A stretch of 64,000 bases of DNA from the NCBI RefSeq assembly GCF_900090275.1, contig NZ_LT607755.1, positions 5,580,001 through 5,644,000 on the forward strand, written 5' to 3'. This document shows, piece by piece, positions 15,497 through 24,428 of this stretch (its first letter is position 1; every line of letters starts with the position of its first letter). Below the pieces are notes generated by a model. The model was not told the origin of the DNA and did not search any database. It saw nothing but the letters and a program-made list of their open reading frames with translations. A program made the position numbers and the translations under genes. The stretch is from Micromonospora zamorensis. Lineage in GTDB: Bacteria > Actinomycetota > Actinomycetes > Mycobacteriales > Micromonosporaceae.

Positions 15497-16471
15497 TCAG
15501 CCTGCCAGATCAGGCCGCCTAACGGTGTCCCCCGTTTCGGCGAGCAGGCCGACCACCGCCCGGGCAACCAGCCGGGGCACCTCCAACTGCGCCACATGAC
15601 CGACACCGTCGAGCATCATCAGCCGACTGTCCGGGATGACCCGGGCGGTCTGCGGCGCGACCCGCACGTCGACCAGGCGATCCGCTCGGCCGCCCACCAC
15701 CAGGGTCGGTGCGCGCACCGCCTCGGCGAGGCGCCACAGCGAGCCCGGCCCGGGCAGGTACGCCCGCAGAAAGCTGGAGACCAGACCGCGGAACGTCCGG
15801 ACGTACGCGGCGGCGTAGTGCTCCGCCTCGTACCGGACCCGGATCTCCTCCAGCGCCTCGGCCCGGCGCTGGTCGCAGATGCGGCTCAGATCGGCGACGC
15901 ACGCCTCCAGCACCTGCTGGGCCATCACCTCGGGAGCGAGCTGGGTGAGGTGCCGGGCGACCAGCCGTTCGCCGCGCGGGATGGCGAGCACCGGCAGCAT
16001 CCGCCCCTGCAACGAGCGACGGAAGTCGAGGAACGGCAGCGCCGGGGAGATCAGGGTGAGCGTACGGACCAGGTCGGGCCGGAGCCCGGCCACCTGGACC
16101 GCGACCGTGCCGCCCAGCGAGTTGCCGAACAGGTGAACCGGGCCCCGACCCGAGTGCTCGATCCAGCGGACCACCAGATCAGCGAACGCCGGAATCGTGT
16201 AGCGGGGGCCCGGCTCGCTACGGCCGAAGCCGGGCAGGTCGATGGCCTGACCATCGAGCCGGTCGGCGAGCAACCCGGCCAGGTCGGTCCAGTTCTGCGA
16301 CGACCCGCCCAGCCCGTGCACGTACAGTGCCGGCTCCGCGCCGGCGGCGGTGGCCGGGGTGTCCCGTACGTAGGTGACCCGGCCGTCGAGGCGGACCTCC
16401 CTGCCCGGCCACGGTGGCGGGACATGGTGGTCGGGAAGCAGGTGGTCCGGCCAGAGGGTGGCGCGTCTCAT
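15497..16471 (-). CDS. Alpha/beta hydrolase
   Basis: A 324-residue soluble hydrolase. The oxyanion loop is VHGLGGSSQNW at 51-61, the nucleophile is S118 in LFGNSLGGTVA, the acid is probably the Asp in VGGRADRLVD, and the base is the His in DGVGHVAQLE. A cap region lies between. The substrate is not predictable; epoxide hydrolases, lipases and meta-cleavage hydrolases share this layout. It sits 23 bases after the large disordered protein gene and 5 bases before a DUF3152 gene, which suggests one transcript. Confidence 0.88.
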   Translation of the reverse strand: MRRATLWPDHLLPDHHVPPPWPGREVRLDGRVTYVRDTPATAAGAEPALYVHGLGGSSQNWTDLAGLLADRLDGQAIDLPGFGRSEPGPRYTIPAFADLVVRWIEHSGRGPVHLFGNSLGGTVAVQVAGLRPDLVRTLTLISPALPFLDFRRSLQGRMLPVLAIPRGERLVARHLTQLAPEVMAQQVLEACVADLSRICDQRRAEALEEIRVRYEAEHYAAAYVRTFRGLVSSFLRAYLPGPGSLWRLAEAVRAPTLVVGGRADRLVDVRVAPQTARVIPDSRLMMLDGVGHVAQLEVPRLVARAVVGLLAETGDTVRRPDLAG

Positions 16472-16494
16472 CGTTCCAGTCTGCCTCGGACCAC

Positions 16495-19400
16495 TCAGGA
16501 CAGCAGCGCCTCCAGCCGACGGTTCACCGCCGCGAGGGTCGCCCGGACCACCGCCTGCCGGGGATCACCGGCGACCAGAGCCGAGCCTGCGAGCTGCTCG
16601 ACCCAGCCCTCACAGACGAGCAGTGCCACCACGGTGGCCACCTCGCAGTTGCCGAACGGCACCACCGCCGCGTGCTCGACGAAGCAGCGCCCCCGCTCGG
16701 CGTTCTCGGCGCCGCGCAGCAACTCGTCCACCGCGGCGGCGGCCGCGACCGCGCAGAGCCGCAGCACGTAGCCGTCCACCGCCGGCCCGGTCGCGTACCC
16801 GGAGGCGCTGTCGCCCCCGGCCAGCAGCCGGACCTCCACGTTCGCGTCCAGGCCGAAGGTGCTGACCTGCACGTGGTCGATCACCACCCGGGGCCCCGGC
16901 GTGCCGCCGGTGTCCAGCGGTCGGGACGGCGCCGACTCCGTCGTGGTCACCTGACCACCGGAGTACGACGTGCCGAGCGTCGCCGGGCTCCCGGTCGCGC
17001 CACCGGCCGGCGCGGCCGAGACCGATCCCGGCTCCTCTACCGTGGCGCGACCCCGGTGTGGGGCGTTCGACCGGCGGCGGCGCGAGATGTCGGTGGCGGG
17101 CCTCTGCTCAATGCCTGCCGGCATGGCCTCCACCCGAGCACCCGACGGACGACCGCTCGTCGGCGTCTCGACCGCCCGCACCTCACCGGTACGCGCTTCG
17201 GCGGCGGCATCGCGTACGGTCACGCTCTGCTCCGGGGTACGCCGTTCGGCGGCCCGGGGTTCGGCAACGCGACGGCGAACCGGCGGGGGCGGCGTGCTGG
17301 GCAGACCGGGCACGTTCTGCGGGGCGGCGGCCAGCCCCATCCGATCCTGAAGCAGCCGGGCCACCTGCCGGCTCACCTCCGCCGGGTCGGCGCCGTCGGC
17401 CAGGTCGAGCCGGAGACTGTGCGCTCCCGCCGGGGTACGACGCAGCGCAGCGTCGCGGACACCGGCCACCTCGCGGACGGCGTCCAGGATCGCGTTGACG
17501 TCGAACCCCTCGGGGCGCTCCCGCAACGGGGCTGGCTCGTCGTCCCGACGAAGGTGGGTGGCGATGCGGGCGAGTTCCGGAGTTTCGGCGGGTGGCTCCA
17601 CAGCTGGCGGCTCCGGCACGACGGGCACGTCCGGTTCTGCGGGGACGCGCTGCGGCAGCACCACCGCTTTCGGGTCCGACTGCCGGGCGTCGTCGGCCGG
17701 TTCGGACGACGACGTCGGGTCGGGTGCGGATCGGCGAGCCGCATAGGGGGAGGCGGACACGGGTCCTGGCCGGTCGTGGGGCTCGGACCCGTTCGTGGCA
17801 GGGGGCGGAGTCGAGCCCGTCGAGGACGACGTGAGGTCGCCGGGTGACGGGGCGTTGGTCGGCGCGGCCGGGCGGTGCGAGTCGACGGGAGACGGGCCGG
17901 GCAGGTCTGGCGTCGCCGGGCGGAGCCGGAATGGCGCGGTGGCTGGTCGGATCTCGGGCCGTGGCATGCCCGGGGCCTCGCCGTCGTCACCCCCACGGGG
18001 CATGGACGACTGGATCGCCCCCCACGAGGGACGGTCGACGGGGGTGGCGGGGATGCGGCCCTCGGACCAGTCCGGCCGTTCTTCCGGCGCGGTGCTCACC
18101 GGGCTGGTGGGCGGCCCGCCAGCCCAGGTGGGGCGCTCGGCGACCAGGGGCGGGCCCGCCGGAGCCGGTGGCGCCTCGGCCAGTGCGGGAGGTGGCCCGG
18201 CGGGCGCTGGCGGTGGCGCGTCGGCCGATGCCGGGCTGGCAGCCCAGGACGGCCGCGCCGGCGGCGCACTGGTCGGCTCGGACTCGGCGGCACCGCCAGC
18301 CCACGACGGGCGGACCGACGGCGTACCGGTCGAGGCCGCGTCGGAACCCCCGGCCCAGGACGGCCGCGCCGGCGGGCCACTGGTGGGCTCGGGATCGGCC
18401 GCACCGCCAGCCCAGGACGGCCGGTCGATCCGGGGCGTACGGCTGGCGCCGGACCCGGCCCAGGACGGCCGGTTGGCCGGCGGACCGCTGGTCGGCGTCG
18501 GGCCGCCTGCCCAGGCCGGGCGCTCCACGGCCGGTGGCGGCGTGCCCGGCGGGACCAGCGGCGGCGTGCCTGACGACGGCACGCCCGGCTCGCCGGTCGG
18601 GGGCTGGTCCGGGTCGACAGCCCGGAGCGGGCGATCGGTGGGCGGGACAGCGGGCGGGGCTGCCCAGGTCGGCCGGCCGGCCGGCGGCCCGCTGGTCGGT
18701 TCGGCCGGGCGCTCCGGCGCCGCCTCGGACGCGACGTCGCTCCGGACGGGGTCGTACCCGCGGGGCGGCTCGGCGCGGACCGGCTCGTACGGGCGGGGTG
18801 ACCCGGCCCGCACCGGCTCGTACGGCTGGATGGGCTCGGCGACCCAACCCGGCGCGGACTCGTCGGTGGTCGGCGGACCAGCCGGCTCGTCGTCCGGACG
18901 GGACCAGGGCGGCGCCCAGCCACCGCCCCAACTCGGGCGGTTCCAGCTCGGCCCCGACCAGTCCGGCTCGATGGCCGACGATTCCCCGGCCCGGTGCGCG
19001 TCACCCGGGCGGGGGCCTTCGGCGGCGCGAGCCGGCTCGGTCGCGTCGGCGGGCCCGGCCGGCCCCGAGGTGCGTCCCGGTGCTGCCTGGTGCTCCGGAG
19101 CGAGCGGGTCCCGCCGGTCGCGTGACCCGGCGGCCGGTGGGTCCTCGGCGGCCAGCCGCTCGGCGTTGGGCGCGTGGAAGCCGGGCGGCACCTCGAAACC
19201 CGACGCGGCGGTGCCGACGGGCGGCACCTGGACCGCAGGCGGCGCGGAGGTGGGCAGGCCGGGCTCGGCCCAGCGGGCGCGGTGGGCGGCGGCCGGATCG
19301 GCGGCGGAGCGGTCGGGCTCGTCGACCCCCTGCTCCACACGCGGGGCGGGACGTTGGGCAGGCACCACCAGTCGGTCGCTGGCCGGCTCGGGCCGGCCCT

Positions 19401-19791
19401 CGACGGGCAGCCCGGGGGGTGCGCTCACCGGCGTGGGACGTCCCACTGTCGGTTCGAGGCCGGGGCGACGGACGCCGTTGGCGTCATCGGGATGGTGCAC
19501 ACCGTTGGCGTTATGGCCGTTGACCCGGGTCGGCGGATCGAGGTCACCCGGCAGCCCGGCCAGCGGCGACGGCAGGTCGCCATGCCTGGTGGAGGAGGTG
19601 CGCCAGCCGGACGCGGGGTCCGGCTGCCAACGCGGCGCCTGTTCCCGGGCATCCTCGTGGTCGGCGGCTCGCGGCCACCCACCCGCCGGGGGTGCCCACC
19701 CGCTGACGGAACGGGTCGGGTCGTCGTGCTGACCCGCTCCGTCACCGTGCTCTCCCGGGGTAGCGGCTCCGGGTTGACCTGTTTCACTCAC
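16495..19791 (-). CDS. Large disordered Pro-rich repeat protein with conserved C-terminus
   Basis: A 1098-residue protein I cannot assign. The first 700 or so residues are Pro/Gly/Ser/Ala-rich and predicted disordered. Between about residues 440 and 640 the unit RPSWAGG (variants RPTWAAP, RPAWAGG, RPSWAAS) recurs roughly every 20 residues, often preceded by PTSGPP. Two ordered parts follow: about 790-870 (DVNAILDAVREVAGVRDA), a possible small alpha/beta domain, and the last 135 residues (from RVVIDHVQVSTFG) with a conserved look and no membrane helix. The start is GTG at 19791, six to seven bases after AAGGAG; the in-frame extension upstream covers the divergent promoter. It heads the operon with the hydrolase and DUF3152 genes. 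Confidence 0.75.
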   Translation of the reverse strand: MSETGQPGAATPGEHGDGAGQHDDPTRSVSGWAPPAGGWPRAADHEDAREQAPRWQPDPASGWRTSSTRHGDLPSPLAGLPGDLDPPTRVNGHNANGVHHPDDANGVRRPGLEPTVGRPTPVSAPPGLPVEGRPEPASDRLVVPAQRPAPRVEQGVDEPDRSAADPAAAHRARWAEPGLPTSAPPAVQVPPVGTAASGFEVPPGFHAPNAERLAAEDPPAAGSRDRRDPLAPEHQAAPGRTSGPAGPADATEPARAAEGPRPGDAHRAGESSAIEPDWSGPSWNRPSWGGGWAPPWSRPDDEPAGPPTTDESAPGWVAEPIQPYEPVRAGSPRPYEPVRAEPPRGYDPVRSDVASEAAPERPAEPTSGPPAGRPTWAAPPAVPPTDRPLRAVDPDQPPTGEPGVPSSGTPPLVPPGTPPPAVERPAWAGGPTPTSGPPANRPSWAGSGASRTPRIDRPSWAGGAADPEPTSGPPARPSWAGGSDAASTGTPSVRPSWAGGAAESEPTSAPPARPSWAASPASADAPPPAPAGPPPALAEAPPAPAGPPLVAERPTWAGGPPTSPVSTAPEERPDWSEGRIPATPVDRPSWGAIQSSMPRGGDDGEAPGMPRPEIRPATAPFRLRPATPDLPGPSPVDSHRPAAPTNAPSPGDLTSSSTGSTPPPATNGSEPHDRPGPVSASPYAARRSAPDPTSSSEPADDARQSDPKAVVLPQRVPAEPDVPVVPEPPAVEPPAETPELARIATHLRRDDEPAPLRERPEGFDVNAILDAVREVAGVRDAALRRTPAGAHSLRLDLADGADPAEVSRQVARLLQDRMGLAAAPQNVPGLPSTPPPPVRRRVAEPRAAERRTPEQSVTVRDAAAEARTGEVRAVETPTSGRPSGARVEAMPAGIEQRPATDISRRRRSNAPHRGRATVEEPGSVSAAPAGGATGSPATLGTSYSGGQVTTTESAPSRPLDTGGTPGPRVVIDHVQVSTFGLDANVEVRLLAGGDSASGYATGPAVDGYVLRLCAVAAAAAVDELLRGAENAERGRCFVEHAAVVPFGNCEVATVVALLVCEGWVEQLAGSALVAGDPRQAVVRATLAAVNRRLEALLS

Positions 19792-19940
19792 CGCGCGCTC
19801 CTTGGTCGCCCCCGCTGAGGCTACCGTGTGCCGAGAGTGGCGATAAGTTACAGCGGCGGGCCATTTCCACGACGGTGGTCGCGGGCCTCGCCCGGTCTGG
19901 GGGGAAAATGCCGGCTCGTACGGAGAACTCGGAGGAACCC

Positions 19941-20579
19941 ATGACCGCTGCGGGCAACGGTGCACAGACCGCTGGACGACCCACCCGTCTGCCCCGCTCC
20001 GCGCGTCGTAAGCAGCTTCTCGCTGCGGCGCAGGAGGTGTTCGTCGCACAGGGTTACCACGCCGCCGCGATGGACGACATCGCCGAGCGGGCCGGGGTTT
20101 CGAAGCCCGTGCTCTACCAACACTTTCCCGGAAAGATGGATCTCTACCTGGCGCTGCTCGACACGCACTGTGACGCCATCGTCGCTCAGGTGCAGGACGC
20201 GATGCACGGCACCAGCGACAACAAGGAACGGGTCAGCGCGTCGGTGCGGGCGTACTTCGACTTCGTCGACCACGAGAGCGAGGCGTTCCGGCTCGTCTTC
20301 GAGTCGGACCTGCGCAACGACCCGGCGGTGCGGCAACGGGTGGAGCGGGTCGAGCAGGGCTGCATCGCGGCGATCACCGACACCATCATCTCGGACACCG
20401 GCGTGAGCCGGTCGCACGCCGAGCTGCTCGCCTCCGGGCTGGTCGGTGCCGCGGAGACGGCCGCGCAGTTCTGGCTGGCCGGTGGCCGGCAGGTGCCGAA
20501 GGCCGAGGCCGAGGCGCTGGTGGCCGCGCTGTCGTGGCGGGGCATCGCGAGCTTCCCGCTGCAAGGTGAGTCAGCCTGA
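19941..20579 (+). CDS. TetR-family transcriptional regulator
   Basis: A 212-residue repressor-type protein. The DNA-binding helix-turn-helix lies at about residues 20-65 (RKQLLAAAQEVF through MDDIAERAGVSKPVLYQHFPGKMDLYLALL), followed by an all-helical ligand and dimer domain. GGAGG is five bases before the ATG at 19941. It is divergent from the disordered protein gene, with about 150 bases between them, so it may control itself and that operon. DUF3107 follows 64 bases downstream on the same strand, an arrangement common in actinomycetes. The ligand is unknown. Confidence 0.93.
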   Translation: MTAAGNGAQTAGRPTRLPRSARRKQLLAAAQEVFVAQGYHAAAMDDIAERAGVSKPVLYQHFPGKMDLYLALLDTHCDAIVAQVQDAMHGTSDNKERVSASVRAYFDFVDHESEAFRLVFESDLRNDPAVRQRVERVEQGCIAAITDTIISDTGVSRSHAELLASGLVGAAETAAQFWLAGGRQVPKAEAEALVAALSWRGIASFPLQGESA

Positions 20580-20605
20580 CCGCCGACCCCGTGATCGGAT
20601 AGCCT
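20576..20605 (+). promoter_or_regulatory. Putative sigma-70 type promoter of DUF3107 gene
   Basis: CTGACC at 20576-20581 and TAGCCT at 20600-20605, 18 bases apart, lie 38 bases before the GTG start. The match is moderate and the -35 overlaps the TetR stop codon. Confidence 0.35.
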
Positions 20606-20643
20606 TCGCAGGGCGGTTCTTTCGCCCCAGTTGAGGAGGCACA

Positions 20644-20871
20644 GTGGAGGTCAAGATCGGCGTGCAGTACGCGCCGCGTGAGCTGGTAGTAGACAGCGCG
20701 CAGTCGCCGGCCGAGATCGAGCAGATCGTGACCGACGCCTTCGCCGGTAACGGCGGCACGCTCTCCCTGACCGACGAGAAGGGCCGACGGGTCATCGTGC
20801 CGGTCGAGAAGGTCGCCTACGTCGAGATCGCCGAGGCGTCGTCCCGGGCGGTCGGTTTCACCGTCCGCTGA
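20644..20871 (+). CDS. DUF3107 small conserved protein
   Basis: A 75-residue protein of the actinobacterial DUF3107 family, function unknown. It starts EVKIGVQYAPRELVV, shares the family phrase ATP-free and short alpha/beta pattern, and contains RRVIVPVEKVAYVEI, with no catalytic motif or membrane segment. GTG at 20644 follows AGGAGG by six bases. In related genomes it usually lies between a TetR gene and a DEAD-box helicase, often with a ferritin-like gene in between; here only a remnant of that gene is seen. Confidence 0.9.
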   Translation: MEVKIGVQYAPRELVVDSAQSPAEIEQIVTDAFAGNGGTLSLTDEKGRRVIVPVEKVAYVEIAEASSRAVGFTVR

Positions 20872-20940
20872 CCGGTCCGGCCATCGCGGCAGGTCGGCAT
20901 CGGCCCACCTGCCGCAGGCCGGCACCGGCTTCCCGGGCGG

Positions 20941-21113
20941 TCAGTTGTTCAGCCCGGCGGCGGCCATCCGCGCTGTGTGCGCGGCGGTGAGCCTGCCGAA
21001 CAGCCCCGGCACGTCGACCCGGTCGCCCCGCGCGATCAGCGCGGTGATTGCGACCCGCTCGGCGGCGAAACGGGCTCGCCTGGGACAACGCCTCGCCGAC
21101 CAGCCGCCGCCCT
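20941..21113 (-). pseudogene. Remnant of ferritin-like fold protein gene (C-terminal end, frameshifted)
   Basis: The last 45 or so codons (RFAAERVAITALIARGDRVD ... LTAAHTARMAAAGLNN) resemble the C-terminus of actinobacterial ferritin-like fold proteins, which typically end with an AHTxRMxxLGL phrase. In another frame just upstream reads RRLVGEALSQA, the segment expected before it; the frame changes near 21073-21077. An in-frame stop lies at the upstream edge (about 21113-21115) and nothing similar continues beyond. No start codon or ribosome site serves this fragment. The identity rests on my memory of the family pattern and on gene order, so it is inference. Confidence 0.55.
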
Positions 21114-21468
21114 CACATGGAGAGCCGGCCAGCCGCCCGGTCCGGTTCTTCCAGCGCGGGACCGGGGATGCTCGGCGTGGACACGAGCGCAGGCCAACGG
21201 GCATCCCACGAGGCGGATCGACGTGACGTAGGTCACAATTACTTGCCCCGCGTGACGAGTGGCCGGGTGGGAATCGGGACGGGCGCATCCCTGTTCAGGT
21301 AGCATGGAGCAGTTGCCGTGGGCGCCGATCTGATCGAAGCTCAGCCCGCGGCGCGCGTGCGGCCCGGTCCGGCTCGGCAATCTGCCGCCGACCGTGTGGC
21401 CCGCGTCATACCGAACGCGCCCTGAGGACATGACGGGCGCACCCACGAGAGGGCACCCCCACATCCAC
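21114..21468 (+). other. Gap with possible long helicase leader
   Basis: No gene is supported here. A -10-like TAGCAT sits at 21300-21305 but has no good -35, which would give a leader of about 160 bases before the helicase start at 21469. The left part may be debris from the decayed ferritin-like gene. Confidence 0.4.
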
Positions 21469-23181
21469 ATGAGCGACCTGACTCAAGATTTGATGGACGG
21501 CCAGGAACTGGCCCCCACTGCCCCGGTTCGACCGGAGGCCCCCACGTTCGCCGCACTCGGCGCCCGCGCCGAGACCGTCGAGGCCCTGGCCGCGGCGGGC
21601 ATCACCCGCGCCTTCGCCATCCAGGAATACGCGATCCCGATCGCGCTGCGCGGAGTCGACCTGATCGGTCAAGCGCCCACCGGCACCGGCAAGACCCTCG
21701 GCTTCGGCGTGCCCCTGCTGGATCGCGTCTTCGCGCCGGGCGAGGGCAGCGACGGCGTCCCCCAGGCGCTGGTCGTCGTCCCCACCCGTGAGCTGGGCAT
21801 CCAGGTCGCCAAGGACCTGGCCGCCGCCGGCCGGACGCGGGGCGTCCGGGTGCTGCCGATCTACGGCGGCGTCGCGTACGAGCCGCAGATCGACGCGCTG
21901 CGCAAGGGCGTCGAGATCCTGGTCGGCACCCCGGGCCGGCTGATGGACCTCCAGAAGCAGAAGCACCTCCGTCTGGACCGGGTGCACGCGCTCGTCCTCG
22001 ACGAGGCCGACCGGATGCTCGACCTGGGCTTCCTCGACGACGTCGAGAAGATCCTCGCGATGCTTCCGGAAGACCGGCAGACGATGCTCTTCTCGGCCAC
22101 CATGCCGGACCCGATCGTCACCCTGTCCCGGCGCTTCCTGCGCCAGCCGATGACGATCCACGCCGGGCACACCGCCGAGACCGGTCCGTCGCCGCAGACC
22201 CAGCAGCTGGTCTACCGCACCCACTCGATGAACAAGGTCGAGGTGGTGGCGCGCATCCTCCAGGCGGAGGGGCGTGGGCTGACCATGATCTTCACCCGCA
22301 CCAAGCGGGCCGCCGACCGCGTCGCCGAGGACCTCGACTTCCGCGGGTTCGCGGTCGCCGCGGTGCACGGTGACCTCGGCCAGGGTGCCCGCGAGCGGGC
22401 GCTGCGGGCCTTCCGGGCCGGCAAGATCGACATTCTGGTCGCCACCGACGTGGCGGCCCGAGGGCTGGACGTCACCGGCGTCACCCACGTCATCAACTAC
22501 GACTGCCCCGAAGACCAGGACACCTACACCCACCGGATCGGTCGGACCGGCCGGGCCGGCGCGACGGGTGTCGCGGTGACCTTCGTCGACTGGGACGACA
22601 TGCCGCGCTGGCGGATCATCGACAAGACCCTGGGTCTGGAGATGCCGGAGCCGCCGGAGACGTACCACACGTCGCCGCACCTCTACACCGACCTGCACAT
22701 CCCGACCGAGGTCAGCGGCACCCTGCCGACGGCCGAGCGCACCCGCGCCGGGCTGTCCGCCGAGATCGAAGAGGACCTGGGCGGGACGACGCGCTCCCGT
22801 CGGGGCGACAGCGGTGGCGGCCGGAGCCCCCGACGCGGTGAGAGCCGTGGCGAGGGGCGAGGGGAGCGCCGTGGTCGGGGCGACAGCCGCCGCGACCGCT
22901 CCGACGCCGGCACGCCGGCAGCGGCCGAGGCCGAGGCACCGGCGATCGCCGAGGCTGGCGACACCACCGACGAAGGCACCCGTACCCCGCGCCGCCGGCG
23001 TCGCCGCCGGGCCGGCGAGACGGTCGTGGGCGAGCCGACCGCGGTGATCTCCGCCGATCCTGGCAGTGACGCCGAGCCGGCCGCCGCGTCCGACGGCGAA
23101 CCGTCGAAGCCGCGCCGCCGCCGGCGCCGCCGCGGTGGCGGTTCCGGTGCGGGTACGCCGGCCGAGGCGACCGCGGACTGA
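21469..23181 (+). CDS. DEAD-box ATP-dependent RNA helicase
   Basis: A 570-residue RNA helicase. All core motifs are present: Q motif AFAIQEYAIP, motif I APTGTGKT, PTRELGIQ, GTPGRLMD, motif II DEADRM, motif III SATM, the domain-2 phrases HGDLGQGARERAL, ATDVAARGLDV and motif VI HRIGRTGRAG. The last 170 residues are a charged, Arg/Gly-rich tail with runs RRRRRRR that probably bind RNA. Family members unwind structured RNA in ribosome assembly, decay or cold response. Two starts are possible: 21469 (MSDLTQDL) and 21430; neither has a well-placed Shine-Dalgarno, and I took 21469 because the family-like sequence begins there. Confidence 0.93.
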   Translation: MSDLTQDLMDGQELAPTAPVRPEAPTFAALGARAETVEALAAAGITRAFAIQEYAIPIALRGVDLIGQAPTGTGKTLGFGVPLLDRVFAPGEGSDGVPQALVVVPTRELGIQVAKDLAAAGRTRGVRVLPIYGGVAYEPQIDALRKGVEILVGTPGRLMDLQKQKHLRLDRVHALVLDEADRMLDLGFLDDVEKILAMLPEDRQTMLFSATMPDPIVTLSRRFLRQPMTIHAGHTAETGPSPQTQQLVYRTHSMNKVEVVARILQAEGRGLTMIFTRTKRAADRVAEDLDFRGFAVAAVHGDLGQGARERALRAFRAGKIDILVATDVAARGLDVTGVTHVINYDCPEDQDTYTHRIGRTGRAGATGVAVTFVDWDDMPRWRIIDKTLGLEMPEPPETYHTSPHLYTDLHIPTEVSGTLPTAERTRAGLSAEIEEDLGGTTRSRRGDSGGGRSPRRGESRGEGRGERRGRGDSRRDRSDAGTPAAAEAEAPAIAEAGDTTDEGTRTPRRRRRRRAGETVVGEPTAVISADPGSDAEPAAASDGEPSKPRRRRRRRGGGSGAGTPAEATAD

Positions 23182-23197
23182 CCCACAGCCACACCTG

Positions 23198-23234
23198 ACA
23201 TCCCCCGCACCGCCTCGCGCGGTACGGGGGATGT
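23198..23234. terminator. Hairpin after DEAD-box helicase gene
   Basis: A 16-base stem with one mismatch (23198-23213 with 23219-23234), loop of 5, starts 17 bases after the stop codon and is followed by a short pyrimidine run. Confidence 0.75.
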
Positions 23235-23267
23235 TCCCTTCCCACCCCACCTGCCGAAGATGGAACG

Positions 23268-24428
23268 ATGCCGGAACCACTGGATGTTGCCCTGACCGAG
23301 GTTCGGGCGCTGCTGCTCGACCCCGCGCTGACCCGGGCGGTCGCCGCCGGACGACGCCGTGGGCGCCATCCCGTGGTGGCTCGGGCCGAACTGCGGCCGG
23401 TACGGCTCAAGGCCGGCCCGCGACTGCAGATCGCCACCTCCGACGGCACGCGCCCGTACACCCGCAACGTCGCCCCCGGTCCGGAGGCGATCCAGGCGAT
23501 CGACGAGCTGCTGGCCGAACCGTTCGGCAACTGGCACGTGGAGACGGCCGACGCGACGCTCCAACTCCGGGTGACCAAGTCCGGCGAGGCGCAGGTGCAC
23601 CGCGCCGCGACGTCCCGCCCGGCGGCCACACCGAGCGGGAACGACCGGGCGAAGGAATACCTGCTCGACCCCGGTGACCCGATCTTCGCCGAGATCGGCG
23701 GCTCGGCGGCCAAACGCCGCCAGGTGGACGCGTTCCTGCGTGCCCTGGCCGCGACCCTGCCCGACGATCTGACCGGTTCGCTGCGGGTGGTCGATCTGGG
23801 CTGCGGCAACGCGTACCTCACGTTCGCCGCGTACCGCTACCTGGCAAGTCGAGGGCTCGACGTCCAACTGATCGGCGTGGACGTCCGGGAGGACCAGCGG
23901 CGACGCAACACCGAGCTGGCGCAGCGGCTGGGCTGGGCCGACCAGATCAGCTTCGTCGCCGGCACGATCGCCGACGCCGTCGTCGACCCCGCACCCGACC
24001 TGGTGCTGGCGCTGCACGCCTGCGACACCGCCACGGACGAGGCGTTGGCCCGCGCAGTGCGCTGGGAGGCCCGCTGGGTGCTGGCCGCGCCGTGCTGCCA
24101 CCACGACCTGGCGAAGCAGCTCCGCGCCCACCCCACCCCGGCACCGTACGAGCTGCTGACCCGGCAGGGCATCCTGCGCGAGCGGTTCGCCGACGTGCTC
24201 ACCGACGCACTGCGCGCCGGGTTGTTGCGGGTGCACGGGTACCGGGCCGAGGTGGTGGAGTTCGTCGACTCCCAGCACACGCCACGCAACCTGCTGATCC
24301 GTGCCCGCCGCACCGGTAGCGAGGCCAGCGAACAGCAGAACGCGGAGTACCGCGAACTGGTGGACCAGTGGCAGGTCACACCCCGACTGGAGACCCTGCT
24401 CTCCGCCGCCGAGGAAACCGCCGCCTAG
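23268..24428 (+). CDS. SAM-dependent methyltransferase (Methyltransf_32/Trm13-like)
   Basis: A 386-residue class I methyltransferase. An N-terminal region of about 150 residues precedes the Rossmann core, whose SAM loop is VVDLGCGNAYLTFAAYRYL. Downstream, ALHACDTATDEAL and AAPCCHHDL are the phrases typical of the family related to GSTCD and to the Trm13 tRNA 2'-O-methylases, so an RNA substrate is plausible but not shown. The stop codon is shared with that of the convergent gene through the palindrome CTAG at 24425-24428. A terminator for the helicase upstream separates the two genes, so it probably has its own promoter. Confidence 0.85.
   Translation: MPEPLDVALTEVRALLLDPALTRAVAAGRRRGRHPVVARAELRPVRLKAGPRLQIATSDGTRPYTRNVAPGPEAIQAIDELLAEPFGNWHVETADATLQLRVTKSGEAQVHRAATSRPAATPSGNDRAKEYLLDPGDPIFAEIGGSAAKRRQVDAFLRALAATLPDDLTGSLRVVDLGCGNAYLTFAAYRYLASRGLDVQLIGVDVREDQRRRNTELAQRLGWADQISFVAGTIADAVVDPAPDLVLALHACDTATDEALARAVRWEARWVLAAPCCHHDLAKQLRAHPTPAPYELLTRQGILRERFADVLTDALRAGLLRVHGYRAEVVEFVDSQHTPRNLLIRARRTGSEASEQQNAEYRELVDQWQVTPRLETLLSAAEETAA

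Noticed and set aside
17795..19732. Long plus-strand open frame opposite the disordered protein
   Set aside because: High GC keeps the antisense frame open; the sequence is low-complexity Gly/Arg/Ser mirroring the repeats, with no ribosome site.
21036..21470. 144-codon minus-strand frame over the helicase leader
   Set aside because: The predicted protein has no domain-like pattern and it covers the frameshift of the ferritin-like remnant.
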